From positions 124,001 through 188,000 of the forward strand of contig CBDCZI010000020.1 of the NCBI GenBank assembly GCA_965224495.1: DNA of 64,000 bases. The letters run 5' to 3'. The translations under genes were made by a program, and so were the position numbers. The notes below the pieces were generated by a model. It was not told the origin of the DNA. It worked only from the letters and a program-made list of their open reading frames with translations, and made no database searches. Each line of letters opens with the position of its first letter. The first letter of the stretch is position 1. Below are positions 40,398-48,307 of the stretch, piece by piece. This DNA comes from CBDCZI01 sp965224495 (GTDB lineage Bacteria > Bacteroidota > Bacteroidia > Cytophagales > JAAEPT01).

Positions 40398-40640
40398 GAC
40401 GGCATAGGGATAGACGTGGAAATCCTTTTTTGTTCGCTGTTGTGCGTAAGTACTGTTGTCTTTTGGTAATCGGTGAGGAAACAAGGGTTTGTTGCTCTGT
40501 ATCAAAAAAGATTGAGAACAAATAGCCCGGCCCCGTTCTTTGTTTGTGTCGGCTATCTCTCTTTCTATCGGTATTTTGGGTAAATAATAGTGTGCAAACG
40601 TTTCATAACAAAGGGGATGCTCCTAATCATTGTTCACGAA
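40398..40640 (+). ncRNA. Structured RNA element, copy C (Flavo-1-like family)
   Basis: Module 1 starts GACGGCATAGGGATAGACG, then AATCCTTTTTTG (ending at 40432), which pairs with CAAAAAAGATT (40503-40513) with one bulged C. AATAGCCCGGCCCCG (40521-40535) follows, and ATAGCC pairs with GGCTAT (40551-40556). Module 2 is AAGGGGATGCTCCTAATCAT (40611-40630) inside a hairpin of TTTC..AACAA and TTGTT..GAAA. It stands in the intergenic region before murF-alr, which is divergent. No credible gene overlaps it. Confidence 0.65.
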
Positions 40641-40712
40641 ATAAAAGACAAAAAAAATGGGCGGTCAAAAAGTGTTTTTTAACCAAAGCCCAAAAATGAA
40701 AAGTGTGAAAGA

Positions 40713-40964
40713 TTAGTGACTTGTATGTAAGCGAGAGCCATTTATTCTGTTTTTTAAATGTACTCCTGTAACATACGTGCTCGTAAATTTTTCGATAAAA
40801 CCTTTGTTGCACGTGTGATTATTCACATTCATTTGATGGTCTTTTTTCATCTTTCTAAATTGGTGTTCGTACACTTGATGCCCCCAAGTGTTAGGGGTCG
40901 ATTCGATATTTGGCTTTGGCTTTCTTAAACCCAAAGACACTAATATTTTTTTAAATTGTCCCAT
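40713..40964 (-). CDS. Small hypothetical basic protein
   Basis: This 83-residue ORF is rich in Lys, His and Asn and has no signal peptide or membrane segment. It starts MGQFKKILVSLGLRKPKPN at ATG 40964 with an A-rich leader, which fits the translation signals of this phylum. I recognise no family. It overlaps nothing else and has no strong promoter motif, so it could be chance. The codon and residue composition look somewhat more protein-like than nearby shadow ORFs. Confidence 0.4.
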   Translation of the reverse strand: MGQFKKILVSLGLRKPKPNIESTPNTWGHQVYEHQFRKMKKDHQMNVNNHTCNKGFIEKFTSTYVTGVHLKNRINGSRLHTSH

Positions 40965-41115
40965 AACTTTTTTTGTTAAATTGAAAATAGCATTCTCTTT
41001 ATTTTACGGAATTAAGAAGGGTCAGGAGGACGACTTTATCTTATATATTTCTTTATTTGTCGAAAAAATCCAATTTTGATGCTTATCTTGTTGTCTTAAC
41101 TCTAAAAATAATTAT

Positions 41116-41409
41116 ATGAAAAAGTTTATCGTAGCTTTCGCTTTAGCAACAATATCATTGTTAGGAATGACTTCTTGTGGGGAATGCGAATGTAAAAAAG
41201 AATGTAAAACACAATGTGCTACTAAAGGAGCAGATAAAGAAGCTTGTGCAAAGGATTGCAAAAAAGCTTGTTGTGCTAAACCTGAGCATAAAGAATGTGC
41301 TTCTGATTGTAAAAAAGAATGTTGTGCAAAAACTGATGCAACTGATGTTATCGAAACGGAGGTTAAAGAAGCTATTGACGCACACGTTGGTGGCGGACAC
41401 GAGCACTAA
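41116..41409 (+). CDS. Cysteine-rich lipoprotein with repeated C-x3-C-x3-CC units
   Basis: This 97-residue protein has a signal peptide and lipobox (LGMTSC, lipid Cys 21). The mature part has 13 cysteines, including the acylated one, and many lysines. Two near-identical units, CAKDCKKACCAK (44-55) and CASDCKKECCAK (61-72), are spaced by 17 residues, and a shorter CGECECKKECKTQC precedes them. The C-terminus is GGGHEH. The pattern suggests metal binding, perhaps copper, zinc or cadmium, or a disulfide-stapled surface peptide; this is inference. It has its own terminator. I know no named family. Confidence 0.75.
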   Translation: MKKFIVAFALATISLLGMTSCGECECKKECKTQCATKGADKEACAKDCKKACCAKPEHKECASDCKKECCAKTDATDVIETEVKEAIDAHVGGGHEH

Positions 41410-41431
41410 ACCAAACGGTTTTTAAGATTTT

Positions 41432-41468
41432 AAATCCTCATTTATTAAGTTAAATGGGGATTTTTTTT
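41432..41468 (+). terminator. Rho-independent terminator of the Cys-rich lipoprotein gene
   Basis: AAATCCTCATTTA (41432-41444) pairs with TAAATGGGGATTT (41451-41463), with one G-U pair, followed by eight T in total. Confidence 0.85.
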
Positions 41469-41469
41469 G

Positions 41470-41697
41470 TCCCGCCGATGACGCTGATGACGCTGATGAC
41501 GCTGATGACGCTGATTTACGCTGAATTTTAAAGACCGTTTACTTTTCTAAATATGTCTGATTGGATATCATCTACATTAAGGTTGACCAAAAACCCTAAT
41601 TAGGTATGATATTTCATTCTTTACAAAACGAACTTCCTTTTTATTGGATGTCAATAAAAAAATAACCTGTGAAAATCAGCGCTGTCTGCGGGAGATA
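41470..41697. repeat. Dispersed palindromic repeat element with internal 9-bp tandem array
   Basis: The left end reads CCCGCCGATGACGCTGAT and the right end, inverted, reads CCCGCAGACAGCGCTGATTT. The element thus has imperfect inverted termini about 228 bp apart. CCCGC.GA..(A)CGCTGATTT text recurs between genes in many Bacteroidota, from memory. No gene is inside. Confidence 0.5.
41477..41512. repeat. 9-bp tandem repeat, four perfect copies
   Basis: GATGACGCT is repeated four times without change, and a fifth partial copy (GATTTACGCT) follows. The unit comes from the left arm of the dispersed palindrome and probably expands by slippage. Confidence 0.9.
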
Positions 41698-42288
41698 CTA
41701 TTTAGGAATAAACATAAGGAACTGAGCTAATCCTGCAAAACTTACGGCTAAAAAGATATAATGAAGTAATGCGTTTTTGTTCCAATAGGCACAGCTCAAA
41801 GAAAATAATAAACCTCCTCCACGAATGATATTTTGCTTAAAAACGTCGCCCAAATCTTCGTAAACAAACGAGCTACTGATGGCTACCAAAAAGTAAAGAC
41901 TGTAAATAATGAAAAACATACGGCTGTTACTAAAATAAAACCGTTTGAAATTGAGTTTTTCTGATGAAATTCGAGCATTTGGAAATAGCAGGACGCTCAA
42001 TAGGTGAAAAACAAACATTGGGACTAGGCTGTAAAAGAAATACAAGACGTTGTTATTGATGTATTCTACTCGTGGCCAAATGCCAAACCAATTTTGAATA
42101 AGTGTAATAAAAGAAAACACGGTCCACAAGAAATGAAGTGGGTAAAATTTCATCGCACTGCGAAAACGGAGCATATTTCCCCAGCCACCAAAATATTCGG
42201 TCGCTATGACACCAAAAACTATCGCATTAAAGACTGTTAAGTACTCCAATTGACTGTATCCCCCAATTTCTATCGGCATTTTATCCAT
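41698..42288 (-). CDS. Hypothetical membrane protein
   Basis: This 196-residue protein has about six hydrophobic segments (around 12-30, 45-65, 78-98, 120-140, 155-170 and 175-193) and many aromatic residues. Short loops carry no catalytic motif I can recognise. It may be a small integral membrane protein of a Bacteroidota-only family. Its start codon is 47 bp from a CRP/FNR-like palindrome at 42335-42348 in the divergent region with nqrM. Confidence 0.65.
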   Translation of the reverse strand: MDKMPIEIGGYSQLEYLTVFNAIVFGVIATEYFGGWGNMLRFRSAMKFYPLHFLWTVFSFITLIQNWFGIWPRVEYINNNVLYFFYSLVPMFVFHLLSVLLFPNARISSEKLNFKRFYFSNSRMFFIIYSLYFLVAISSSFVYEDLGDVFKQNIIRGGGLLFSLSCAYWNKNALLHYIFLAVSFAGLAQFLMFIPK

Positions 42289-42334
42289 CGTTGCTCAAAT
42301 TACTAATCATTTTGTGATTTATTACCTAAATGAC

Positions 42335-42348
42335 GTGATATAAATCAC
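42335..42348. promoter_or_regulatory. CRP/FNR-like palindrome GTGA-N6-TCAC
   Basis: GTGATATAAATCAC has the symmetry and spacing of CRP/FNR-family sites (TGTGA-N6-TCACA or TTGAT-N4-ATCAA). It lies between two divergent membrane protein genes, about 80 bp before the nqrM -33 element. Confidence 0.4.
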
Positions 42349-42427
42349 ACCAACAAACAAATACACGGCTTACCTTTGTCTAAACGACAAATAGTTAATA
42401 AACTGAAAGGAAACTTTCCTTAAAGTT

Positions 42428-42457
42428 TTGTGGTTATCGTTAAGAGAATTAAATTTG
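42428..42457 (+). promoter_or_regulatory. Promoter TTG-N19-TAAATTTG of the nqrM-like gene
   Basis: TTG (42428-42430) and TAAATTTG (42450-42457) are exactly 19 nt apart and C follows, a full consensus. Transcription should start at about 42464, only 12 nt before the ATG at 42476. Confidence 0.75.
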
Positions 42458-42475
42458 CACTATAAAGATACAGTT

Positions 42476-42703
42476 ATGACTTCTACATTTTGGTTAACAT
42501 TAGCAATGCTTGCTATCTTCTTTTTATTAATGTCAGTTCGTCTGCTGTTTGTAAAAGGAGGAGAGTTTAAAGGAACTTGTGCTTCACAAAGTCCTTTCTT
42601 GAACAAAGACGGCGAGGCGTGTAGCTTATGTGGAAAGCAACCTGAGACTTGTGATAACAAGCCTCAGGAAAACGAAGTAAACAAAGTGTTGTCAAAATTT
42701 TAA
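42476..42703 (+). CDS. NqrM-like small membrane protein (DUF539)
   Basis: This 75-residue protein starts at ATG 42476 (MTSTFWLTLAMLAIFF). The frame is open further upstream, but that part contains the promoter. One N-terminal TM helix (about 5-25) is followed by FKGTCASQSPF and CSLCGKQPETCD. The four Cys pattern C-x(n)-CxxCG-x4-C is that of NqrM, which delivers iron to the Na+-translocating NADH:quinone reductase during maturation. No nqr genes are in the window. In Bacteroidota this gene often stands away from nqr. Confidence 0.75.
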   Translation: MTSTFWLTLAMLAIFFLLMSVRLLFVKGGEFKGTCASQSPFLNKDGEACSLCGKQPETCDNKPQENEVNKVLSKF

Positions 42704-42704
42704 A

Positions 42705-42764
42705 AAAAGAGGTTTTCTGTTTCCTTGATTGGAACGAGAATTGTTAGCTCTTTTTTGTTGACTT
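42705..42764 (+). terminator. Possible terminator after the nqrM-like gene
   Basis: AAAAAAGAG and CTCTTTTTT bracket an interval with an inner TTTCC/GGAAC hairpin. The stem is interrupted, so this is weaker than the other terminators here. Confidence 0.4.
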
Positions 42765-42783
42765 ACAATTTAATTCAAATACA

Positions 42784-44175
42784 TTGACATTAATTAAATC
42801 TATTTCAGGAATTCGTGGTACCATTGGTGGCGAACCTGGAGATAATCTTACTCCTTTAGATGCTGTTAAATTTGCATCTGCTTATGGAATGTGGCTACTT
42901 TCGACTGGAAGTAATCCTAAAGTTGTTATCGGTCGTGACGCTCGTATTTCGGGTAAAATGATTGCTGATATTGTAATTGCTACACTTTCTGGCTTAGGAA
43001 TTGACGTCATTGACTTAGGTCTTTCGACTACGCCTACGGTAGAAATTGCAGTTACTGGCGAAAATGCTGGTGGCGGGATTATTATCACAGCAAGTCACAA
43101 CCCTGCACAATGGAATGCCTTGAAGTTATTAAATAACAAAGGTGAGTTTTTGGACGGAGAAAATGGTGCGGAGATTTTAGCATTAGCTGAAAAAGAAGCT
43201 TTCTCTTATGCTGAAGTAACGAAATTAGGTAAAATATCCACTGACAACACCTACATTCAAAAGCATATTGACCAAATTTTAGCATTAGAATTAGTCGATA
43301 TTGAAGCAATCAAAACGGCAAAGTTTAAAGTTGTTGTTGATTCGGTACATTCGACAGGAGGTATTTCTATACCACCTCTTTTGAGAGCGTTAGGTGTAGA
43401 GGTTATAGAAGAATTATATAGCGAACCAACGGGTCATTTTCCTCACAATCCTGAGCCTTTGGCGGAAAACTTAACGGAGATTAGTTCGGTTATCAAACAA
43501 GGTACTTTTGATTTAGGTATTGTAGTTGACCCAGATGTTGACCGTCTTTGCTTTGTGTGTGACGATGGCGAAATGTTTGGTGAAGAATATACTTTAGTTG
43601 CTGTTGCTGATTACATACTTAAAAATAAAAAAGGAGCTACGGTATCTAACCTTTCTTCGACAAGAGCATTGAGAGATGTTACTGAAAAAGTAGGTGAAAC
43701 CTATTATTCATCAGCTGTTGGAGAAGTGAATGTGGTAAAAGCAATGAAAGCAAACAACGCCGTGATTGGTGGAGAAGGAAATGGTGGTATCATTTATCCT
43801 GAATACCATTATGGTAGAGATGCTTTGGTTGGAATTGCATTGTTCTTGACACATTTAGCAAATTATGGTAAATCAATTAGTCAATTAAAGGCTTCTTACC
43901 CGACGTACCATATTTCTAAAAACAAGATAGAATTGACGCCTGAAATCAATGTCGATAAGGTATTGAAAGAAATGGCTAAGAAATATAAAAATCAGCCTAT
44001 CTCTACTATTGATGGAGTGAAAATAGAGTTTGATACCGAATGGGTGCATTTGAGAAAGTCAAATACCGAACCTATTATTCGTATCTATGCGGAGTCAACT
44101 TCTCACGCTACTGCAGATTATTTGGCAAATAAAATCATCTCTGATATCAAAGAAATTGTAGCTGTTACAGCTTAG
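42784..44175 (+). CDS. glmM: Phosphoglucosamine mutase (alpha-D-phosphohexomutase)
   Basis: This 463-residue enzyme interconverts glucosamine 6- and 1-phosphate on the path to UDP-GlcNAc. The catalytic phosphoserine is S104 in ITASHNPAQWNALK, the Mg2+ loop is DPDVDRL, the sugar-binding loop is GGEGNGG, and the phosphate-binding loop is RKSNTEPIIRIYAES. It uses a TTG start: the conserved N-terminus TLIKSISGIRGTIGG begins right after it, and no in-frame ATG lies between the upstream stop and this point. Related phosphomannomutases cannot be fully excluded. An IS3 remnant follows directly. Confidence 0.9.
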   Translation: MTLIKSISGIRGTIGGEPGDNLTPLDAVKFASAYGMWLLSTGSNPKVVIGRDARISGKMIADIVIATLSGLGIDVIDLGLSTTPTVEIAVTGENAGGGIIITASHNPAQWNALKLLNNKGEFLDGENGAEILALAEKEAFSYAEVTKLGKISTDNTYIQKHIDQILALELVDIEAIKTAKFKVVVDSVHSTGGISIPPLLRALGVEVIEELYSEPTGHFPHNPEPLAENLTEISSVIKQGTFDLGIVVDPDVDRLCFVCDDGEMFGEEYTLVAVADYILKNKKGATVSNLSSTRALRDVTEKVGETYYSSAVGEVNVVKAMKANNAVIGGEGNGGIIYPEYHYGRDALVGIALFLTHLANYGKSISQLKASYPTYHISKNKIELTPEINVDKVLKEMAKKYKNQPISTIDGVKIEFDTEWVHLRKSNTEPIIRIYAESTSHATADYLANKIISDIKEIVAVTA

Positions 44176-44176
44176 T

Positions 44177-44598
44177 TTGGGATCAATGCAATTTTCTGGG
44201 TTTCGTTATGGTATGACTCCAGAGCATTTGAAAGAGATAAAACGCTTAGAAAAAGAGAATAACCTTCTCAAGAAGTTATTGGCAGAAAAGGAGTTAGAAG
44301 GTCATTTAAAAGATGAATTGCTAAAAAAGAAACGTGCCTGGGAGAAAAGAAACAGATAGTTTCAAGATTTATTTGCTTAGGCTTAAAAAGAGATGTAGTG
44401 TTAGGGATTTCAAAACTCTCAAAACATCAATATTACTATAAGTCAACAGGTAAACTCTCAGGCAGGACTCCGTCATCAACGACACTGAAGTTAGTTGATA
44501 ATTCGTTAAAAGACATCAGGAACAAGCAAGTATTGTTTGATATTCGTGATTGTCAAGAGGATGAAGATACAATAAAGAAACACTTGGAAAAGTAACTA
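44177..44598 (+). pseudogene. IS3-family transposase remnant (OrfA end and OrfB start)
   Basis: Two consecutive fragments remain. The first (to 44359) has the leucine-zipper end of an IS3 OrfA: HLKEIKRLEKENNLLKKL and LAEKELEGHLKDELLKKK. The second, in another frame from about 44350 to 44595, has the start of OrfB: a helical part, then ISKLSKHQYYYKSTGKLSGR. The DDE catalytic domain and the N-terminal helix-turn-helix are missing, and no terminal repeats are visible. This is a decayed, immobile remnant directly behind glmM. Confidence 0.75.
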
Positions 44599-44731
44599 AG
44601 CTTGATGTTTTTGAAAAACAATTAGTAGCAGTTCCTTGTTAATTGGGAAAAATAACGATATTACCAAACTAAAAATAAGATTGTCCGATTAATAGGGGGC
44701 TAGACCATTACTTGCGACAAAATTAGATTCA

Positions 44732-45415
44732 ATGTTTCCTCCTCTCGAAATACTTTACCAAGATGAATATTTAGTAGCCATCAACAAACCTTCGGGTTTG
44801 ATTGTTCACAAAACCCCGATGGCAAAAGACGCTAAAGTTTTTGCTCTACAAGAGTTGAGAGATCAAATTGGTCAATACGTTTATCCTGCTCATCGTATCG
44901 ATAGACAGACGTCAGGAGTACTTTTGTTTGCTTTAAACACCGAAGTTGACAAACAGTTAAAAGAGTTGTTTCGGGAGCAAAGAGTAAAGAAAACCTATTG
45001 GACAATTGTTCGTGGTTTTGCTCCTGAAAAAGGTACAATCACAAAACCATTGTTAAAAGACGGCTCAACAGAACCACAAGACGCGGTTACTCATTTCAAA
45101 AAACTCAATCAGGTGGAGTTACCTATTCCCGTGAGTAAATACCCCGCTTGCCGTATTTCATTGGTAGAGGTTTACCCCGAAACAGGCAGAATGCACCAAA
45201 TCAGACGTCATTTTGCTCATTTACGTCATTACATTATTGCTGACAAACCTCATGGTGATTGTAAACAAAATAAAATGTTTTTTGAGAAATTTGGGTTGAA
45301 CAATATGTTACTTCATTCAAGAGCAATGCTTTTTGAACACCCGATTACTAAAGAAGAAATTAAAATCACCGCAGGGTTACCAAAACATTTTCAAGAGATT
45401 GTCAATTTATTTTAA
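44732..45415 (+). CDS. truC: tRNA pseudouridine synthase TruC-like (RluA family)
   Basis: This 227-residue enzyme isomerises uridine to pseudouridine in RNA. The catalytic aspartate is D57 in AHRIDRQTSGVLLFAL, and INKPSGLIVHKTP lines the active site. PETGRMHQIRRHFAHL closes the fold. The compact single-domain form without an S4 domain and the TSGVLLFAL text point to TruC, which acts on position 65 of tRNA-Asp. Other RluA-type targets are possible. HRID replaces the usual HRLD. A bidirectional terminator follows. Confidence 0.85.
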   Translation: MFPPLEILYQDEYLVAINKPSGLIVHKTPMAKDAKVFALQELRDQIGQYVYPAHRIDRQTSGVLLFALNTEVDKQLKELFREQRVKKTYWTIVRGFAPEKGTITKPLLKDGSTEPQDAVTHFKKLNQVELPIPVSKYPACRISLVEVYPETGRMHQIRRHFAHLRHYIIADKPHGDCKQNKMFFEKFGLNNMLLHSRAMLFEHPITKEEIKITAGLPKHFQEIVNLF

Positions 45416-45418
45416 AAC

Positions 45419-45455
45419 AATAAAGCCTCTGTTTTCATAAAACAGAGGCTTTATT
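45419..45455. terminator. Bidirectional terminator between truC and the DUF547 gene
   Basis: A perfect 17-bp inverted repeat (45419-45435 with 45439-45455, 3-nt loop) has A/T-rich tails on both sides and lies between convergent genes. Confidence 0.85.
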
Positions 45456-45473
45456 GAAAGAAGGTAAACAGTC

Positions 45474-46442
45474 TTATTTCCCGTTCAAATCCCAATTGTA
45501 TTCGTTGTAACTAACCTTTGCTTTTGGGCTAATCGTTGTTTTGCTGTACTTAGCCAAAAAGGTTGTGATATTTCCAAAATCGCTTGCATACCATTCAAAT
45601 ATTTTAGAAATCTTTACTTTGTTTTCTGTTAGCTCGTTTTGAGAGGTATTATTAATAAAAGCAATGGTCTGTTTTTGAAGTTGTGCGTTTAACCTCCCAG
45701 CAGTAAAGGCCTCATTAAGTAATTTTGGACAAGATTTGGCACCACAATTTACCGCAAAATGAATACGAGGCTCTTTGAATGTCGGGCGAATAACTTTATT
45801 TTCAATGGTGTTTAATGTATAGTTTTTACCATCAATAGTTACTACATTTTTATCCCACGCTTTATCGATTTTCATGATGCTTTTTAAAGGATAATTATTG
45901 AGTAACAAATCGATAGTAAGTGCGTTGTAAATGTTAATCCAATAGGCTAGTTTTTCATTTCTTGTCCAGCTTGTCTTTGGCGAGTTTGCTTTTAATGTGT
46001 TAATGTACCCTTTAAGTTTTGAGTGCTCAGTTTTAAAACCAGCATAATTTACAACACCAGTACTTGTTACATATTTCTTTAATAAAGAGTTAAATACAGC
46101 GTGACTAACGGTAGTGATTTTTTCCGTTTCAGTTACTTTTTGAGGGACAATAACTTCTGGTATTGTTATTTCTTCCTTTTCCTTTGGGGTGTTTTTAACA
46201 GTTTCCTTTTTAGAAAGAATGACAGTTTCTTTCATCGTTTCAGGGGCTTTTTCGGGAATAATTTCCTCCGTTACTTGCTCAATAATTTCTTTAGTAGGTA
46301 ACTCAACAACTTCTTTTATGGTTGTGATTGTTGTAGGCTCTTTTTTGGTGTCATTAATTACTTCTGTAGAAGTTTCTTTGGCTTCAGAACAAGCTATGGC
46401 TGAAAATAGAAATATAAAGCTATAAATAGATTTAGTAAACAT
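45474..46442 (-). CDS. DUF547 domain lipoprotein
   Basis: This 322-residue protein starts at ATG 46442, which gives a lipoprotein signal (MFTKSIYSFIFLFSAIAC, lipid Cys 18). The frame is open 23 codons upstream, but that part does not look like protein. A Lys/Glu/Thr-rich, low-complexity linker (about 20-105) follows. DUF547 is at about 110-300, with ARNEKLAYWINIYNALTIDLLLNNYPLKSI-type text (WINIYNALTIDLLL) and PRIHFAVNCGAKSCPKL. A C-terminal ISKIFEWYASDFG completes it. The conserved His/Cys segment suggests a metal or thiol site, but the function is unknown. It is anchored in the periplasm or outer membrane. Confidence 0.85.
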   Translation of the reverse strand: MFTKSIYSFIFLFSAIACSEAKETSTEVINDTKKEPTTITTIKEVVELPTKEIIEQVTEEIIPEKAPETMKETVILSKKETVKNTPKEKEEITIPEVIVPQKVTETEKITTVSHAVFNSLLKKYVTSTGVVNYAGFKTEHSKLKGYINTLKANSPKTSWTRNEKLAYWINIYNALTIDLLLNNYPLKSIMKIDKAWDKNVVTIDGKNYTLNTIENKVIRPTFKEPRIHFAVNCGAKSCPKLLNEAFTAGRLNAQLQKQTIAFINNTSQNELTENKVKISKIFEWYASDFGNITTFLAKYSKTTISPKAKVSYNEYNWDLNGK

Positions 46443-46697
46443 AAGGCTGTGTTTTATTTGTTTTAACAATCTACGATGAAATCTCTGAATTAGAGGTAAT
46501 CCTGCCGACAAATCATTGATTTTTTATTAATTCATGGATGATTTTTGTTCTGAAGAATGAAATTTTCCTCCTCCAGAAGTAACTTGTGTATTTACTATTA
46601 ATCCTTCTATCATTTCCATCTAATTTTCAACTAAAAACTAGCCCGAGTAATCAATCGGTTAAGAACATGGCATTTTACACCTTGTTGTACACAGTTC

Positions 46698-46829
46698 CTA
46701 TCTGTTCTTTTTAATAAATTCAGTTGGATTTAAATAACCCTGAGTGTCAGTAGAATACCCTCCACCAATGGGGAGTCCAATTTCGTTTCTTATTTCTAAA
46801 TGTAAATGCGCCCAATGTTTAAGTATATG
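46698..46829 (-). pseudogene. M23 metallopeptidase C-terminal remnant
   Basis: Directly after the stop of the 46833 gene and in the same frame, the minus strand encodes KHWAHLHLEIRNEIG and then IGGGYSTDTQGYLNPTEFI before a TAG. HLHLEIR is the last zinc-ligand strand of M23 (LytM) endopeptidases, normally GPHLHFEIR, and the N/P-x-F tail is typical. The rest of the domain is absent, so this is a 3' gene fragment. Confidence 0.6.
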
Positions 46830-46832
46830 CTT

Positions 46833-47279
46833 TTAATCTTGTTTACTTCCTCTGATTAATCCCTGAGTGTCAGAGGCCGTTTGAGAAAATGTACCTTGAA
46901 ATTCATTTCCATTTAACTGACCCTCAAAAATTCCATTTGTCTTTCTTTTTTTTCCGTTTTCAATATATTGCAATGTGAAAATATTCCCATTTACTGACCC
47001 CTTAATATCTATAGATGTCCTTTCCGAATAGTCAAGTTGAATTCCATTTACTTTAATTTTTTCACCTGTTCCTTCAATACGTTTACCACTTTGTGCTAAA
47101 TGTAATTTCCACTCGATTTTCATTCCTAGATAAGAAGTCAATTCAGCTTTTTGAATTTCGGAATTCATTATCCAACCACCTTCAAAATCGGCAATGCTTT
47201 CTTCCTTTAATTACCATATTGTTAAAATTAAAGCTATGCCCCCGATAATTGCCCCTATTTTTGTGTATCTACCTTCCAT
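46833..47279 (-). pseudogene. Membrane-anchored lipocalin-like protein gene with in-frame stop
   Basis: From ATG 47279 the frame encodes MEGRYTKIGAIIGGIALIL and then a TAA at codon 23 (47211-47213). It continues in the same frame as LKEESIADFEGGWIMNSEIQ and on to 46833. The complete product would be 148 residues. It would have an N-terminal TM anchor and a beta-rich domain with three repeats like GTGEKIKVNG, IDIKGSVNGNIFTLQY and GIFEGQLNGNEFQGTF, as in small Bacteroidota lipocalin-like proteins. The stop separates anchor and domain. A downstream ATG at 47168 could still give a 111-residue soluble form. Nonsense mutation is more likely than a deliberate signal. Confidence 0.65.
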
Positions 47280-47375
47280 TTATATTATTATAATCACTTG
47301 TAAAACAGCGCTATACACCACTCTTATTTATTATATCGTTAAACCTACGAAATATAATACCAAACATACTCTTTT

Positions 47376-48245
47376 CTAAAAAAAAGTAACGGAGTAATCA
47401 ATCGTAAAACGTTTTTCTACTGCTAACTTTTCTACTGCTAATTTATTTGCGAAATCGCCCTTACTGTCATCTGTATCGGTAATACCACACCACGGCTCGA
47501 TACAAACAAAGGGTGCATTTTTCTCTTTTGTCCAAAAAGCCAAATATTTCCAGTCTGTAAAACCAAAAGTCAAACCGTGCTTGTGTTTTGAAGACAATAA
47601 CGAAACTTCAGTAGATTTTAAACCTTCATAAATCAAGGCATCATGCTTAAATAAATCATAACTCAACTCAACCTTATCTCCTAATTCAACGGTTGCTTTA
47701 TTGCCATTTAACAACCCTGTTTTAGGGTTCAAGTCAATCTGTGTCGGGTTTTCTTTCTCCGAAAATTTTAAATAATAATCATCAAACGAAGTACCCTCAA
47801 CCAACGGACAGTTAAAAGCTGGGTGTCCTCCGATAGAAAACAAAATCTCTTTTTCGTCTTTATTAATCACTTGGTAGCTGACCACCAACTCCGAGCCCAA
47901 CAGTTTGTAGCCTACCTGTAAAGCAAATTTGAAAGGGTAAATCTGTTCTATTTCTTCAGAAGAGGCTAATTCAAAAGTAACACTATCGACTTCTTGGTTG
48001 ATTACCGTAAATTCATTGTCTCTGGCAAAACCGTGTTGAGGCAAATGGTATGTTTTTCCATCTACTACATAAGTTTTGTTTTTTACTTGACCCACAATTG
48101 GAAATAACACCGGTGCGTGACGACCCCAAATCTTAGCGTCTCCTTTCCATAAATAATCTAATCTTGTTTTTTTAGAATAAACACGTGTCAATTCTGCTCC
48201 CGCAGATTTTACTTCCACCAACAATTCTTCGTTTTCTAACTTCAT
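47376..48245 (-). CDS. Aldose 1-epimerase family protein
   Basis: This 289-residue protein starts at ATG 48245 (MKLENEELLVEVKSAGAEL). The frame is open 18 codons upstream, but that part looks unlike the family. It has the galactose mutarotase-like beta-sandwich: YLWKGDAKIWGRHAPVLFPIVGQ, LPQHGFARDNEF with the catalytic His, FSIGGHPAFNCPL with the second His, and CIEPWCGITDTD with the catalytic Glu. It belongs to the Bacteroidota/Firmicutes subgroup similar to LacX or YeaD-type hexose-6-phosphate epimerases. The substrate is unknown. It is cytoplasmic and lies after the ALDH gene on the same strand (about 60 bp). Confidence 0.85.
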   Translation of the reverse strand: MKLENEELLVEVKSAGAELTRVYSKKTRLDYLWKGDAKIWGRHAPVLFPIVGQVKNKTYVVDGKTYHLPQHGFARDNEFTVINQEVDSVTFELASSEEIEQIYPFKFALQVGYKLLGSELVVSYQVINKDEKEILFSIGGHPAFNCPLVEGTSFDDYYLKFSEKENPTQIDLNPKTGLLNGNKATVELGDKVELSYDLFKHDALIYEGLKSTEVSLLSSKHKHGLTFGFTDWKYLAFWTKEKNAPFVCIEPWCGITDTDDSKGDFANKLAVEKLAVEKRFTIDYSVTFF

Positions 48246-48307
48246 TTTATTTCCTTTATCAACCACCAAAAAGTCGGTCAAAAGTGTTTTGAACAACAAA
48301 ACTCTTT

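Noticed and set aside
40323..40812. 60- and 61-codon minus-strand ORFs
   Set aside because: The first overlaps structured RNA element C and the second overlaps the 40713 ORF; composition is typical of antisense noise.
41477..41512. Possible CRISPR array
   Set aside because: The units are 9 bp, directly adjacent and without spacers. This is a simple tandem repeat.
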